A stretch of DNA of 25,292 nucleotides from CAYGHG01 sp964349515. GTDB lineage: Bacteria; Oederibacteriota; PGYV01; CAYGHG01. Positions 1 to 6,738 of the stretch are shown piece after piece. Positions within the stretch are counted from its first letter, which is position 1. Every line of letters starts with the position of its first letter. The position numbers and the translations under genes were made by a program. The notes under the pieces were generated by a model. The model worked only from the letters and a program-made list of their open reading frames with translations. It was not told the origin of the DNA and searched no databases. The stretch is taken from positions 1 through 25,292 of the forward strand of contig CAYGHG010000030.1 of the NCBI GenBank assembly GCA_964349515.1, written 5' to 3'.

Positions 1-35
1 GTTTATTCTTGATTTTGACACTTTTTAAATCAATA

Positions 36-55
36 ATTTCCACAGGTTATCAACA
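36..55 (+). promoter_or_regulatory. Two DnaA-box-like 9-mers
   Basis: ATTTCCACA at 36-44 (7 of 9 against TTATCCACA) and TTATCAACA at 47-55 (8 of 9) lie almost end to end in an AT-rich stretch. Clusters like this are common near dnaA or oriC. The window starts here, so I cannot see whether more boxes or dnaA lie to the left. Two boxes alone are weak evidence. Confidence 0.25.
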
Positions 56-90
56 GTTAGGTGCGTATAACTTGATTAGGTTTGAAATTT

Positions 91-210
91 AAGTTTAGAA
101 GACAAAAGACAGGAGGCATAAGTTAAAACAAAAAAAGACAAAAGACAGAAGTCAAAATCATGCCCGCCTGCTGCTTTATTTCTGTCTTCTGTCTTTTGTC
201 TTATTAACTT
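91..210. repeat. Repeat locus A, two direct and one inverted unit
   Basis: The 17-mer AAGACAAAAGACAGAAG occurs at 99-115 (one mismatch) and 135-151 (exact), and its exact reverse complement is at 186-202. The second and third copies can form a 17-bp hairpin with a 34-base loop just downstream of the pgm stop codon at 219. The same units recur near 2143 and 21384-21558. The hairpin may end or protect the pgm transcript, or be a remnant of a small non-autonomous mobile element; the sequence does not decide. Apart from this and the DnaA-like boxes I see nothing in 1-218. Confidence 0.85.
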
Positions 211-218
211 CGCATTAC

Positions 219-1643
219 TTACTGATTAAGTATAAACTTCTCCCCTTCTTCCAGAATCTTGTTCAGGGTTGTTTTATCCTTTGCCTCGGCGTAGAGTCTT
301 ACTATCGGTTCGGTGCCGGAGAGCCTTATCATTGACCAGGTATCCTTGCCGAGCAGAAATTTATAGCCGTCAATTGTTATCAGTTTTTCAATTTCAAACG
401 AGCCGAATTTTTTATAAGCGGAGGTTTTCAGATTTTTTATAAGCCTCTGTTTCTGCTCTTCTTTCAGCCTGAAATTTTTCCTGTCGTTAAAGAACGGTCC
501 TGTCTGCGCCTCAAGTCCGGCAAGCAGCTGTTTTATGCTTTTACCCTTTGACGCCACCATCTCAGCCGCGAGCAGGCAGGCTATGATGCCGTCTTTTTCC
601 GGCACGTGCCTGTAAACCGTAAGACCGTTTGATTCTTCCCCGCCTATTATTATGTCTTCTTTTGTCATTATCTCGCCTATGAACTTAAAGCCAACAGGCG
701 TTTCGTGGAGTTTAAGGCCGTGCATTTTAGCCACAGCATCAAGCATGCCGGAGGTCGCAACCGAGCGCACCACAGAACCCTTCCACTTGCGTGATTCCAT
801 CAGGTAGTCAAGCAGCAGCGGCAGCATCTTATTTGCCGGTATGTATGACCCGTCAGCGTCAACAATGCCGTAGCGGTCAGAGTCTCCGTCAACCGCAACG
901 CCGAGCTTTGCCTTTGTATTTTTTACCATGTCTATGAGGTCTTTTATGTTCTTTTCCGCAGGCTCGGGCGGGAAGCCTCCGAATAACACGTCGCGTTTGT
1001 CGTTGATAACAGTTACATCGGCTCCCGCTTCTTTTAGAAGCCTGTCAAGATAGCCTCTGCCGGTCGCATAAAGCGGGTCAGCGACGATTTTCAGTTTTGC
1101 TTTCCTGATGACTTTAAAATCCACTATTTCCTTTATGCGCTCAAGGTAATAAGGCGAAGGGTCAAATTTCTTTATCAGCCCCTTCTTTTCCGCGGTGTCA
1201 TAATCCATGAACTTTACCACTTTTACCTTTCCTATGTTGGCCTCTATTATTTTTGTGTCCTCAGGCGTGGCAGGCCCTCCCCAGGAAGGCGAGAATTTCA
1301 GGCCGTTATACTCCGCAGGGTTGTGGGAAGCGGTAAAGTTTATTCCGCCGGCTGCCTTTCTTCTTATTATTTCATAAGCTATTACCGGCGTAGGCGTGTC
1401 GCGGTCACAAAGCAGGGCCTTTATGCCGTTTGCCGCCAGAACGCAGGCTGTTATTTCGGTGAATTTTTCAGATAAGAACCGCGCGTCGCTTCCGACAATG
1501 ACCGGTTTTCCATTTTCTTTTTTGCGGGATTTAATAAAATCAGCGATCGCCTGCACGACTGTCTTGACGTTTTCAAAAGTGAATTCGTCTGCGATTATTC
1601 CCCTCCAGCCCGAAGTTCCGAATCGTATGTCTTTGGGGTTCAT
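219..1643 (-). CDS. Phosphoglucomutase/phosphomannomutase family protein
   Basis: An alpha-D-phosphohexomutase that interconverts hexose 1-phosphate and 6-phosphate through a phosphoserine enzyme, feeding glycogen, cell-wall or lipopolysaccharide precursor synthesis in the cytoplasm. All four family signatures are visible: TASHNP with the catalytic serine at about residue 106, the metal loop DGDSDR at 252-257, the sugar-specificity loop GGEESNG at 334-340, and the phosphate-binding RLSGTEP at 440-446. The length of 474 residues is normal for the family, so it appears complete. The ATG follows an AGGAGG ribosome binding site. It is probably transcribed alone from the promoter at 1687-1714. Whether it prefers glucose, mannose or glucosamine phosphates cannot be told from motifs. 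Confidence 0.93.
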   Translation of the reverse strand: MNPKDIRFGTSGWRGIIADEFTFENVKTVVQAIADFIKSRKKENGKPVIVGSDARFLSEKFTEITACVLAANGIKALLCDRDTPTPVIAYEIIRRKAAGGINFTASHNPAEYNGLKFSPSWGGPATPEDTKIIEANIGKVKVVKFMDYDTAEKKGLIKKFDPSPYYLERIKEIVDFKVIRKAKLKIVADPLYATGRGYLDRLLKEAGADVTVINDKRDVLFGGFPPEPAEKNIKDLIDMVKNTKAKLGVAVDGDSDRYGIVDADGSYIPANKMLPLLLDYLMESRKWKGSVVRSVATSGMLDAVAKMHGLKLHETPVGFKFIGEIMTKEDIIIGGEESNGLTVYRHVPEKDGIIACLLAAEMVASKGKSIKQLLAGLEAQTGPFFNDRKNFRLKEEQKQRLIKNLKTSAYKKFGSFEIEKLITIDGYKFLLGKDTWSMIRLSGTEPIVRLYAEAKDKTTLNKILEEGEKFILNQ

Positions 1644-1686
1644 AGTAAGTCCTCCTGAGTAAAATTTGCGTTTTCAAACCTAAAAC

Positions 1687-1714
1687 ATAATAATATAACG
1701 GGAGGTTTTTTCAA
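1687..1714 (-). promoter_or_regulatory. Sigma70-type promoter of the phosphohexomutase gene
   Basis: On the minus strand TTGAAA (1709-1714) and TATTAT (1687-1692) are separated by 16 bases. The predicted start leaves a leader of roughly 35 bases ending in the AGGAGG site before the ATG at 1643. Confidence 0.55.
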
Positions 1715-1871
1715 GCAGAAAAATCCCCTGAAACAGGTTTAGAGTTTATAGTCTACAGTCTATGGTTGATAACAAAAACCCATGCCATTCATTTAATTAC
1801 CCGGCGGAATGGTAAGGGCGGCTGTGTTATTTTTTTGACAAGCCGGGCGTTAGGTATGTATGCTGCAAAAC

Positions 1872-2024
1872 TTATTGATTATTGCCCGCCCCTTCTATTC
1901 CTGTGACACTCTGCTTCGCGCGAGCCTCGTTAAGGCCGGTCAGCAAATCGCCGCCTGCCTCCGTCGCGTACAATGCAGGGCGCAGACGAAAAAATAATAC
2001 TGCCGGCCGCGTGAAGGAGAATGT
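1872..2024 (-). pseudogene. Possible gene fragment, 50 open codons without a start
   Basis: Within the 573-base gap between 1643 and 2217, the minus strand keeps one frame open from a TGA at 2025-2027 to a TAA at 1872-1874. There is no ATG and no ribosome binding site. The translation reads as plausible protein, with segments such as RPALYATEAGGDLL and GLNEARAKQSVTGIEG, and the stretch is visibly richer in G and C than the bases around it. It may be the tail of a lost gene, part of a dispersed element, or chance. On the plus strand TTGACA at 1835-1840 with TATGCT 18 bases on could start an RNA across the same region. The rest of the gap holds the repeats listed next and nothing else I can name. 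Confidence 0.3.
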
Positions 2025-2100
2025 TCAGAGCGGCAGAATACACCGTATGTATTAACTTCTGTCATTTGTGTTGATAAACGGAATTTATATTTACGGGATT

Positions 2101-2135
2101 GTTTTAAGTTTTAAGTTTTAAGTTTTAAGTTTTAA
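2101..2135. repeat. Five tandem copies of GTTTTAA
   Basis: The heptamer GTTTTAA is repeated exactly five times without gaps, running directly into repeat locus B. Such a short perfect tandem array can change copy number by replication slippage. Confidence 0.95.
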
Positions 2136-2167
2136 CTTCTGTCTTCTGTCTTTTGTCTTATAAACTT
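2134..2167. repeat. Repeat locus B, one unit
   Basis: CTTCTGTCTTTTGTCTT at 2143-2159 is the exact reverse complement of the 17-mer of loci A and C. The flanking AACTTCTGT and ATAAACTT also resemble those copies. A decayed partial copy, TTAACTTCTGTCATTTGTG, begins near 2052. No opposite-strand partner is seen close by, so this copy cannot form the hairpin seen at A and C. Confidence 0.8.
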
Positions 2168-2184
2168 ACTACTTAAAGGCAAAT

Positions 2185-2216
2185 CCCCCCTGCCCCCCTT
2201 TCCGGAGCAAAGGGGG
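2185..2216. repeat. C-rich hairpin element beside a stop codon
   Basis: CCCCCTTT (2194-2201) and AAAGGGGG (2209-2216) form an 8-bp stem with a 7-base loop, starting the base after the stop codon of the CoA-binding gene. On the minus strand the stem is followed by GCAGGGGGG, not a run of T, so it is not a standard intrinsic terminator. From memory it resembles the C-run/AAAGGGGG interspersed elements common in many bacterial genomes. Confidence 0.55.
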
Positions 2217-2591
2217 TTAGAACTGGCCTGTTGCCAGCATTACCAGCGTGCACGCTTCCAGATATTTTATGCCGGCTGCTGCAGCCAGCCTCTTCATTTT
2301 ATCCGACTCAGCTCCGGGGTTTGCTATTATGCGCTTCGGCTTTAGGGCTATTATCTGTTCTGCCATGGATTCAAGACGCTCCGGCCCGACGTAAAGCGTT
2401 ACTGTGTCCACCGCGCCTTTTATGTCTGCGATGTCATTTACAACTTTTATCCCTTTTATTTCCTTTAAAGCCGGATTGACAGGTACGGGCTGATGCCCGT
2501 AAACAAGCAGGGATTCTATTGCCTTATAAGAGTAACGCCCGGTTTTATTGCTCGCGCCTATTACAACTACGCGCTCTTTTTTATCTGACAT
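2217..2591 (-). CDS. CoA-binding domain (Rossmann-fold) protein
   Basis: A 124-residue protein matching the small CoA_binding family (YccU-like), a stand-alone version of the nucleotide-binding domain of succinyl-CoA synthetase alpha subunits. Near the N-terminus VVVIGASNKTGRYS is the glycine-rich phosphate loop, followed by the typical VNP after the second strand, a TLYVGPE segment and a C-terminal LEACTLVML that holds the family cysteine. The ATG follows AAGGAGG. It starts 11 bases after fabH ends, so the two are probably co-transcribed. The cellular role of these proteins is not well established; a link to acyl-CoA handling through fabH is inference. Confidence 0.85.
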   Translation of the reverse strand: MSDKKERVVVIGASNKTGRYSYKAIESLLVYGHQPVPVNPALKEIKGIKVVNDIADIKGAVDTVTLYVGPERLESMAEQIIALKPKRIIANPGAESDKMKRLAAAAGIKYLEACTLVMLATGQF

Positions 2592-2602
2592 CCGGAACCT
2601 CC

Positions 2603-3577
2603 TTACATTTTTACTACAGCGCCGCCCCAGGTTAAGCCCGCGCCGAATGCCGAGAAAGCCACCGTATGGCCCTTTTTAATCCTGCCCTGTTCCACCGCTT
2701 CCGCAAGGGCTATCGGGATTGTAGCGGCGGAGGTATTGCCGTATTTTTGTATGTTTACGATGTTTTTTTCATCGGGCCATTTGAACCTTTTTGCAATTGA
2801 CTGTATTATCCTTATGTTTGCCTGGTGAAAAATTACAAAATCTATATTTTCGGGTTTCAACCCGGCTTCACTCATCGCCTCTTCCAGAACTTTTGGCATC
2901 TTGTCTATGGCGTGTTTATAAATCTCGGCGCCGTCCATTTTTAAGTAATGCATTCTGTTTGTTACCGTCTCAACGGTTGCAGGCATCGCAGAGCCGCCTC
3001 CGGGCTGGTAAAGCATGTCCCTGTCAGAGCCGTCGCAGTGTATTTTAGCCGACAAAATACCGCCTTCTTCAACAGGAGAGATTATTGCCGCGCCGGCACC
3101 GTCGCCCAACAGCACGCAGGTATTTCTGTCCTGCCAGTCTGTAATAGCTGACAGTTTTTCCGACGCTATCAAAAGAGCGTTCTTGTACCTTCCCGAATCC
3201 ACCATAGAGCGGCACAATTCAAGCCCGTATATGAACCCCGTGCAGGCTGCCGATATGTCAAAAGCAGGCACGCCTTCGAGCCCCATTTTTTTGCCTATCA
3301 GGGCCGCGGCAGATGGCCATGGATTGTCCGCTGTTATTGTAGCGGTGATTATGAGGTCTATGTCTTTAACCTGAAGGCCTGCGTTTTTTACCGCCATTTC
3401 AGCTGCTTTTACAGCCATATCCGATACGAATTCATCAGGCGCCGCTATGCGCCTTTCTTCTATACCGGTTCTTGTCCGTATCCACTCGTCGTTTGTATCC
3501 ACTGTCTTTTCGAGTTCAAAATTGGTAACCACCCTTTGAGGCAGGTAATACCCCGTTCCTTTGATTCCGGCTTTCAT
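2603..3577 (-). CDS. fabH: Beta-ketoacyl-ACP synthase III
   Basis: Starts fatty acid synthesis by condensing acetyl-CoA (or another short acyl-CoA) with malonyl-ACP in the cytoplasm. The catalytic triad of the family is intact: Cys112 in AACTGF, His251 in FHQAN and Asn281 in YGNTSAA. The C-terminal glycine-rich AFGAGLTWG is also present. At 324 residues it is full length. The ATG follows AAAGGAG. plsX, fabD and fabG, its frequent neighbours, are absent; instead a CoA-binding protein follows after 11 bases. A candidate -10 lies about 70 bases upstream, in a gap that also holds a hairpin. Substrate preference (straight or branched primer) cannot be read from the sequence. Confidence 0.95.
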   Translation of the reverse strand: MKAGIKGTGYYLPQRVVTNFELEKTVDTNDEWIRTRTGIEERRIAAPDEFVSDMAVKAAEMAVKNAGLQVKDIDLIITATITADNPWPSAAALIGKKMGLEGVPAFDISAACTGFIYGLELCRSMVDSGRYKNALLIASEKLSAITDWQDRNTCVLLGDGAGAAIISPVEEGGILSAKIHCDGSDRDMLYQPGGGSAMPATVETVTNRMHYLKMDGAEIYKHAIDKMPKVLEEAMSEAGLKPENIDFVIFHQANIRIIQSIAKRFKWPDEKNIVNIQKYGNTSAATIPIALAEAVEQGRIKKGHTVAFSAFGAGLTWGGAVVKM

Positions 3578-3645
3578 TTAGTTATCTCCTTTATGTTTTG
3601 TCTTTACGCGCCTCCCGGTGGCCGGTCCCGTTTGGCAGCTTTAAC

Positions 3646-3651
3646 ATTATA
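3646..3651 (-). promoter_or_regulatory. Candidate -10 element for fabH
   Basis: The minus strand reads TATAAT here, 69 bases before the fabH ATG. No convincing -35 is found at normal spacing (AAGACA lies 19 bases upstream), so an activator or a different start is possible. Confidence 0.35.
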
Positions 3652-3729
3652 ACTCCAAAAGCTGTTTTTTTGTCTTTTTTCTCACCGGAAAACGCTAAAC
3701 CTGTATATGAACCTATAAAACACAGCTTT

Positions 3730-3761
3730 TCGCCCGGTTCCTCGCTTTACTCAGCCGGGCG
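3730..3761 (-). other. GC-rich hairpin in the gap upstream of fabH
   Basis: TCGCCCGG (3730-3737) and CCGGGCGA (3754-3761) form a perfect 8-bp stem around a 16-base loop, in the 301-base gap between the MBL-fold gene and fabH. It is not followed by a T run on the minus strand. I could match it to no known riboswitch. A weak Fur-like 15-mer, GTGTAATGATACTCT, lies at 3854-3868 on the minus strand. Nothing else is recognised in this gap. Confidence 0.4.
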
Positions 3762-3878
3762 AGTCCTGCATCAGGTTGTCAGCCACAGGCTTATCATCAA
3801 TTCTCTTGCTTTAACAGCCTAAAAAACGCCTCATCAGCTTCTAATGGGGTTTTAGAGTATCATTACACGGTTGTTTTT

Positions 3879-4586
3879 TCAAACAATATTATATTTTTTC
3901 TTTTCTTCGAGCTTTTTAAATCCTCTTTTAAAAGCCTTTTTAAACTGCGCTTCCGCATACTCTCCCGTGCAGTGCCCTGCTATTACTTTTGTAACACCTG
4001 CCGCCTTTAAATCATTTACTATTTTATCAACCTGCGCTTCCGCCGTATCTTTAAGATGCAGCCCTCCTGTCACCGCGTAAATTCTTCTGCCAGAGAGTTT
4101 TTGGGCCCGCTTAACCATCTTAACGATTCCCGGATGCGAACAGCCGGCCACAAGAACACTTCCGAATCTGCTGTTAAAAACAGCCGCCTGTTCCATAAAA
4201 ACAGTGTTTTTAAGACTTGAAACCATGGGCCCGGTAAGCAAAAACTCCTCTGTTTTAAAAGGCTTCCCGGCTGTTACAACTTCAGCCCCGTATTTTCCCG
4301 CAATTTTACTTATGGAACTGTTCTTTTCAGGAAGATAAACCACCGGATGCCCCTTCTTTTTAAGGACAGTTTCAATTCCGGAAATATGATCCCAGTGGCA
4401 GTGGGAAATTATGATGCTTTTAATCTTCTTAATATCCGTACGGGTTTTTATCAGATTCCTGCTGAAAACCCCCGCATGTCCGAAAGCGTCAAAAAGAATG
4501 GAATCATTTATCAGAAAAGAGAGTCCCCACTCAAGCTTACGCCGGTCTTCTTTTGTATGGCCTTCGGCAATTACGGTCAGTTTCAT
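3879..4586 (-). CDS. Metallo-beta-lactamase-fold hydrolase
   Basis: A 235-residue MBL-fold protein. The metal motif HCHWDH is at residues 62-67, with further expected ligands in AGCSHPG, GGLHLKD and the C-terminal AGHCTG. The N-terminal KLEWGLSFLI segment and the SHPGI and GGLHL blocks fit the subgroup annotated as 7,8-dihydropterin-6-yl-methyl-4-(beta-D-ribofuranosyl)aminobenzene 5'-phosphate synthase-like, whose bacterial substrates are largely unknown. It starts 3 bases after the Mrp-like gene ends and has no clear ribosome binding site, which points to translational coupling and makes it the last gene of the long metal-cofactor operon. A role in cofactor processing is inference from position. 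Confidence 0.85.
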   Translation of the reverse strand: MKLTVIAEGHTKEDRRKLEWGLSFLINDSILFDAFGHAGVFSRNLIKTRTDIKKIKSIIISHCHWDHISGIETVLKKKGHPVVYLPEKNSSISKIAGKYGAEVVTAGKPFKTEEFLLTGPMVSSLKNTVFMEQAAVFNSRFGSVLVAGCSHPGIVKMVKRAQKLSGRRIYAVTGGLHLKDTAEAQVDKIVNDLKAAGVTKVIAGHCTGEYAEAQFKKAFKRGFKKLEEKKKYNIV

Positions 4587-4589
4587 TTA

Positions 4590-5372
4590 TTAAACGCCGC
4601 AGAACTTTATTACCCTGTCAGCAATCGCATCAAAAGCCTTGGCAGCTTCCTTGTCGGCTTCGATATTTCTGACATCCCCGGGGGTGACCTCATCCATGAA
4701 CCCGTCGTAAAAAGGCAGTTTCGCGAGTATTTCAATTCCGGTTTTTTCCGACAGCATCTTTTCCCCTCCGGCGGGAAAAACATGGCTGCTTTTTCCGCAC
4801 GACGGGCATACGGCATGTTCCATATTAATAATTCCCCCTATGACAGGGACTTTGAGCTGTTTAAACAGGTCAACCGCCCTCGCGGCTGTTTTTGCGGCTG
4901 CTGTCTGCGGGGTTGAGACTATTACCGCGCCTTTTAGCGGCAGCGCCTGGGCAATGGTTAAAGGCGCGTCTCCCGTGCCCGGCGGCAGGTCTATGTACAT
5001 GTAGTCAATTTCCGGCCACTCCACATCTGTAAAAAACTGTTTTATCATTGCTATGATCATGGGGCCGCGCCACATTACAGCCGCGTAGTCCTCAACCAGA
5101 AACCCAAGCGACATAATATGCACTCCGTGTTTTTCAACCGGCAGCATCTTGTCTTTCATTATAAACGGCCTGTCATAAATTCCGAAAAAAGAAGGTATCG
5201 TGGGCCCGTAAACATCCGCGTCAAGAACCGCGGTTTTAAACCCTTTTTTTGCGGTTGCAATCGCAAGATTCGCGGCAACCGTTGATTTCCCCACGCCGCC
5301 TTTGCCGCTCGCAACCGCTATGATGTTTTTTATTCCCTGAGATGCCTGTCTGATTTCTTCCATTGGGTTCAT
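4590..5372 (-). CDS. Mrp/NBP35-type Fe-S cluster carrier ATPase
   Basis: A cytoplasmic P-loop ATPase of the Mrp/NBP35 (ApbC) group, which carries and hands over [4Fe-4S] clusters. The deviant Walker A GKGGVGKST is at residues 23-31, the DADVYGPT switch at 51-58, DLPPGTGD at 128-135, and the cluster-binding CPSC at 189-192 (Cys189, Cys192). At 260 residues it lacks the N-terminal DUF59 domain of longer Mrp proteins. The gene sits between the membrane rhodanese (14-base gap) and the MBL-fold gene (3-base gap). Proteins of this type are part of the ORP complex in Desulfovibrio, which supports a metal-sulfur cofactor role for the whole locus. Confidence 0.93.
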   Translation of the reverse strand: MNPMEEIRQASQGIKNIIAVASGKGGVGKSTVAANLAIATAKKGFKTAVLDADVYGPTIPSFFGIYDRPFIMKDKMLPVEKHGVHIMSLGFLVEDYAAVMWRGPMIIAMIKQFFTDVEWPEIDYMYIDLPPGTGDAPLTIAQALPLKGAVIVSTPQTAAAKTAARAVDLFKQLKVPVIGGIINMEHAVCPSCGKSSHVFPAGGEKMLSEKTGIEILAKLPFYDGFMDEVTPGDVRNIEADKEAAKAFDAIADRVIKFCGV

Positions 5373-5386
5373 TTTTTTACCGCCTT

Positions 5387-6391
5387 TTAATTTGTTTGTT
5401 TAAAAACAGGATATCCTGCTGCCTGCCATTTTTCAAGCGCCTGCGGCATTATAAATATTGTTTTTGCGCCTGCCTCGTATAGCTTGACTGCAGCCTCCCG
5501 GGCTTTTTTCCCGCTGCCGTGGCAGTAGACCACAAGCGGCTTTGATTTAAGCGCTTCCGCGTATGCGTGAATCAGTTTATCATGATTTTCATAGGGCATA
5601 GAAGCCGACCTGTCTATCCTTATCTGATTGTACTTTTCCGCCGTATCAACATCAAGTATGTTTCCGGCCGCTTCGTCATATAGGAATTTAACCTCTTCAA
5701 GGCTTGCTTCACCTATTTCAGACGCCGAGGGAGCATTTTTAAACAGCCTCGCGAAGCGCTCCGGCGGCACATACCCCTGCGTTTCTTTTCCCGCCTGCTT
5801 CCACTCATTCCAGCCCCCGAAGAAAATCGCCACTTTCCTGTATCCCATGTCATAAAGCCTGTGCGCCGCCTTGTCCGCCAGATGGCACCCCACTCCATGG
5901 CAGTATGGCACAAGCACTTTCCCCTTGAATACATCCGCAAACCTTTCATAGTCAGCAGGCGGCGAACCTGCCATCAGCTCTATGGCACCCTTTATATGCT
6001 CCGCTTTGTACATGTTTGGGCCCCTTGTATCAATGAACACCGCCCTTCCTGAATCAAAAAGCGCGGACGCTTCATTAATATGTATCTTTGGAATGTCTTC
6101 CTTCTTTTTAATATCCTTAAGCAGATATCTGAACTCCGGCGCCATGGAGACGGCCTTTTTCACAGGCGCTGATTTTAGAACAGCAGTTGCAGCAGGTTGT
6201 AGCGAAGCCGCTGCCTTACCCGGCTGAATTATTTCTTTTTTACCGTAACCCCTCGTATTGGTATAAATAACTCCCGCCGCCACTACTGCAATTAAAATAA
6301 CACCGGCAAGAACCGGGTTCAAGTATTCCTTTTTTACCGGAGTTATCACTGCCTTTTTTTTCTTTGCTTTCTTAACGGTCCTTTTTGCCAT
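5387..6391 (-). CDS. Membrane-anchored protein with two rhodanese domains
   Basis: A 334-residue sulfurtransferase-like protein. A very basic N-terminus (residues 1-21) precedes one membrane helix (about 25-43), so the remainder should face the periplasm. A linker rich in Ala, Pro and Lys leads to rhodanese domain 1 (about 103-208), with FIDTRG and the active-site loop YCHGVGC (Cys164), then domain 2 (about 228-331) with the loop YCHGSGK (Cys290). Both active-site cysteines are present, unlike classical tandem rhodaneses in which the first domain is usually inactive. Its start overlaps the J-domain gene by 20 bases. It could bring sulfane sulfur or a redox signal to the neighbouring cofactor proteins, but the predicted topology puts it across the membrane from them. 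That role is inference. Confidence 0.88.
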   Translation of the reverse strand: MAKRTVKKAKKKKAVITPVKKEYLNPVLAGVILIAVVAAGVIYTNTRGYGKKEIIQPGKAAASLQPAATAVLKSAPVKKAVSMAPEFRYLLKDIKKKEDIPKIHINEASALFDSGRAVFIDTRGPNMYKAEHIKGAIELMAGSPPADYERFADVFKGKVLVPYCHGVGCHLADKAAHRLYDMGYRKVAIFFGGWNEWKQAGKETQGYVPPERFARLFKNAPSASEIGEASLEEVKFLYDEAAGNILDVDTAEKYNQIRIDRSASMPYENHDKLIHAYAEALKSKPLVVYCHGSGKKAREAAVKLYEAGAKTIFIMPQALEKWQAAGYPVFKQTN

Positions 6392-6722
6392 TTCGGCCTC
6401 CCTTTACATAATCGTCTTTTACAGGAGAACCCCATACCGGGTCTTCCCTCATCCTTAACATCATCGCGTCTTCAGGGTTAAACCTTGTAAAATCAGCCTC
6501 TTCAAAAGAATAAACATAGCCTTCTATGTAGCGCTCCACTATCGCATAAGCCCTGTTTATTTCCACAGACTCAGGCGACCCGGCGCTGCCTGATAAGTCC
6601 GGGTGGTGTTTTTTTATGAGCTCCCTGTATTTTTTCCTGACAGAGGCTCCTGTCTCAGACGCGCTGATTCCGAGTTTATTTTTTGCCCATTTCAATTCTT
6701 CTATTGAAGGTTTTTTTAACAT
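6372..6722 (-). CDS. J-domain (DnaJ-like) protein
   Basis: A 116-residue protein made of an N-terminal J domain and a short tail. The essential HPD tripeptide is at residues 40-42, preceded by VRKKYRELIKKH (helix II) and followed by EINRAYAIVERY (helix III). There is no Gly/Phe region, zinc finger or substrate-binding domain, so it is a dedicated partner for an Hsp70 rather than a full DnaJ. The acidic tail contains EDPVWG, which looks like a family-specific motif. Co-transcription with Fe-S ATPases suggests a job like that of HscB in cluster transfer, which is inference. The ATG follows AGGAG. Confidence 0.85.
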   Translation of the reverse strand: MLKKPSIEELKWAKNKLGISASETGASVRKKYRELIKKHHPDLSGSAGSPESVEINRAYAIVERYIEGYVYSFEEADFTRFNPEDAMMLRMREDPVWGSPVKDDYVKGGRNGKKDR

Positions 6723-6738
6723 ACAGGCTCCTGTGTTG

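Noticed and set aside
1860..2060. GC-rich island as RNase P RNA, SRP RNA, 6S RNA or a tRNA
   Set aside because: No conserved core motifs of these RNAs and no GGTTCRA arm were found on either strand.
3800..3845. CTGATGAG on the minus strand as a hammerhead ribozyme core
   Set aside because: The required GAAA after stem II and the closing stems are missing.
4347..4916. 189-codon plus-strand open frame
   Set aside because: It lies wholly opposite the well-supported MBL-fold and Mrp genes, spans both, and has no domain signature.
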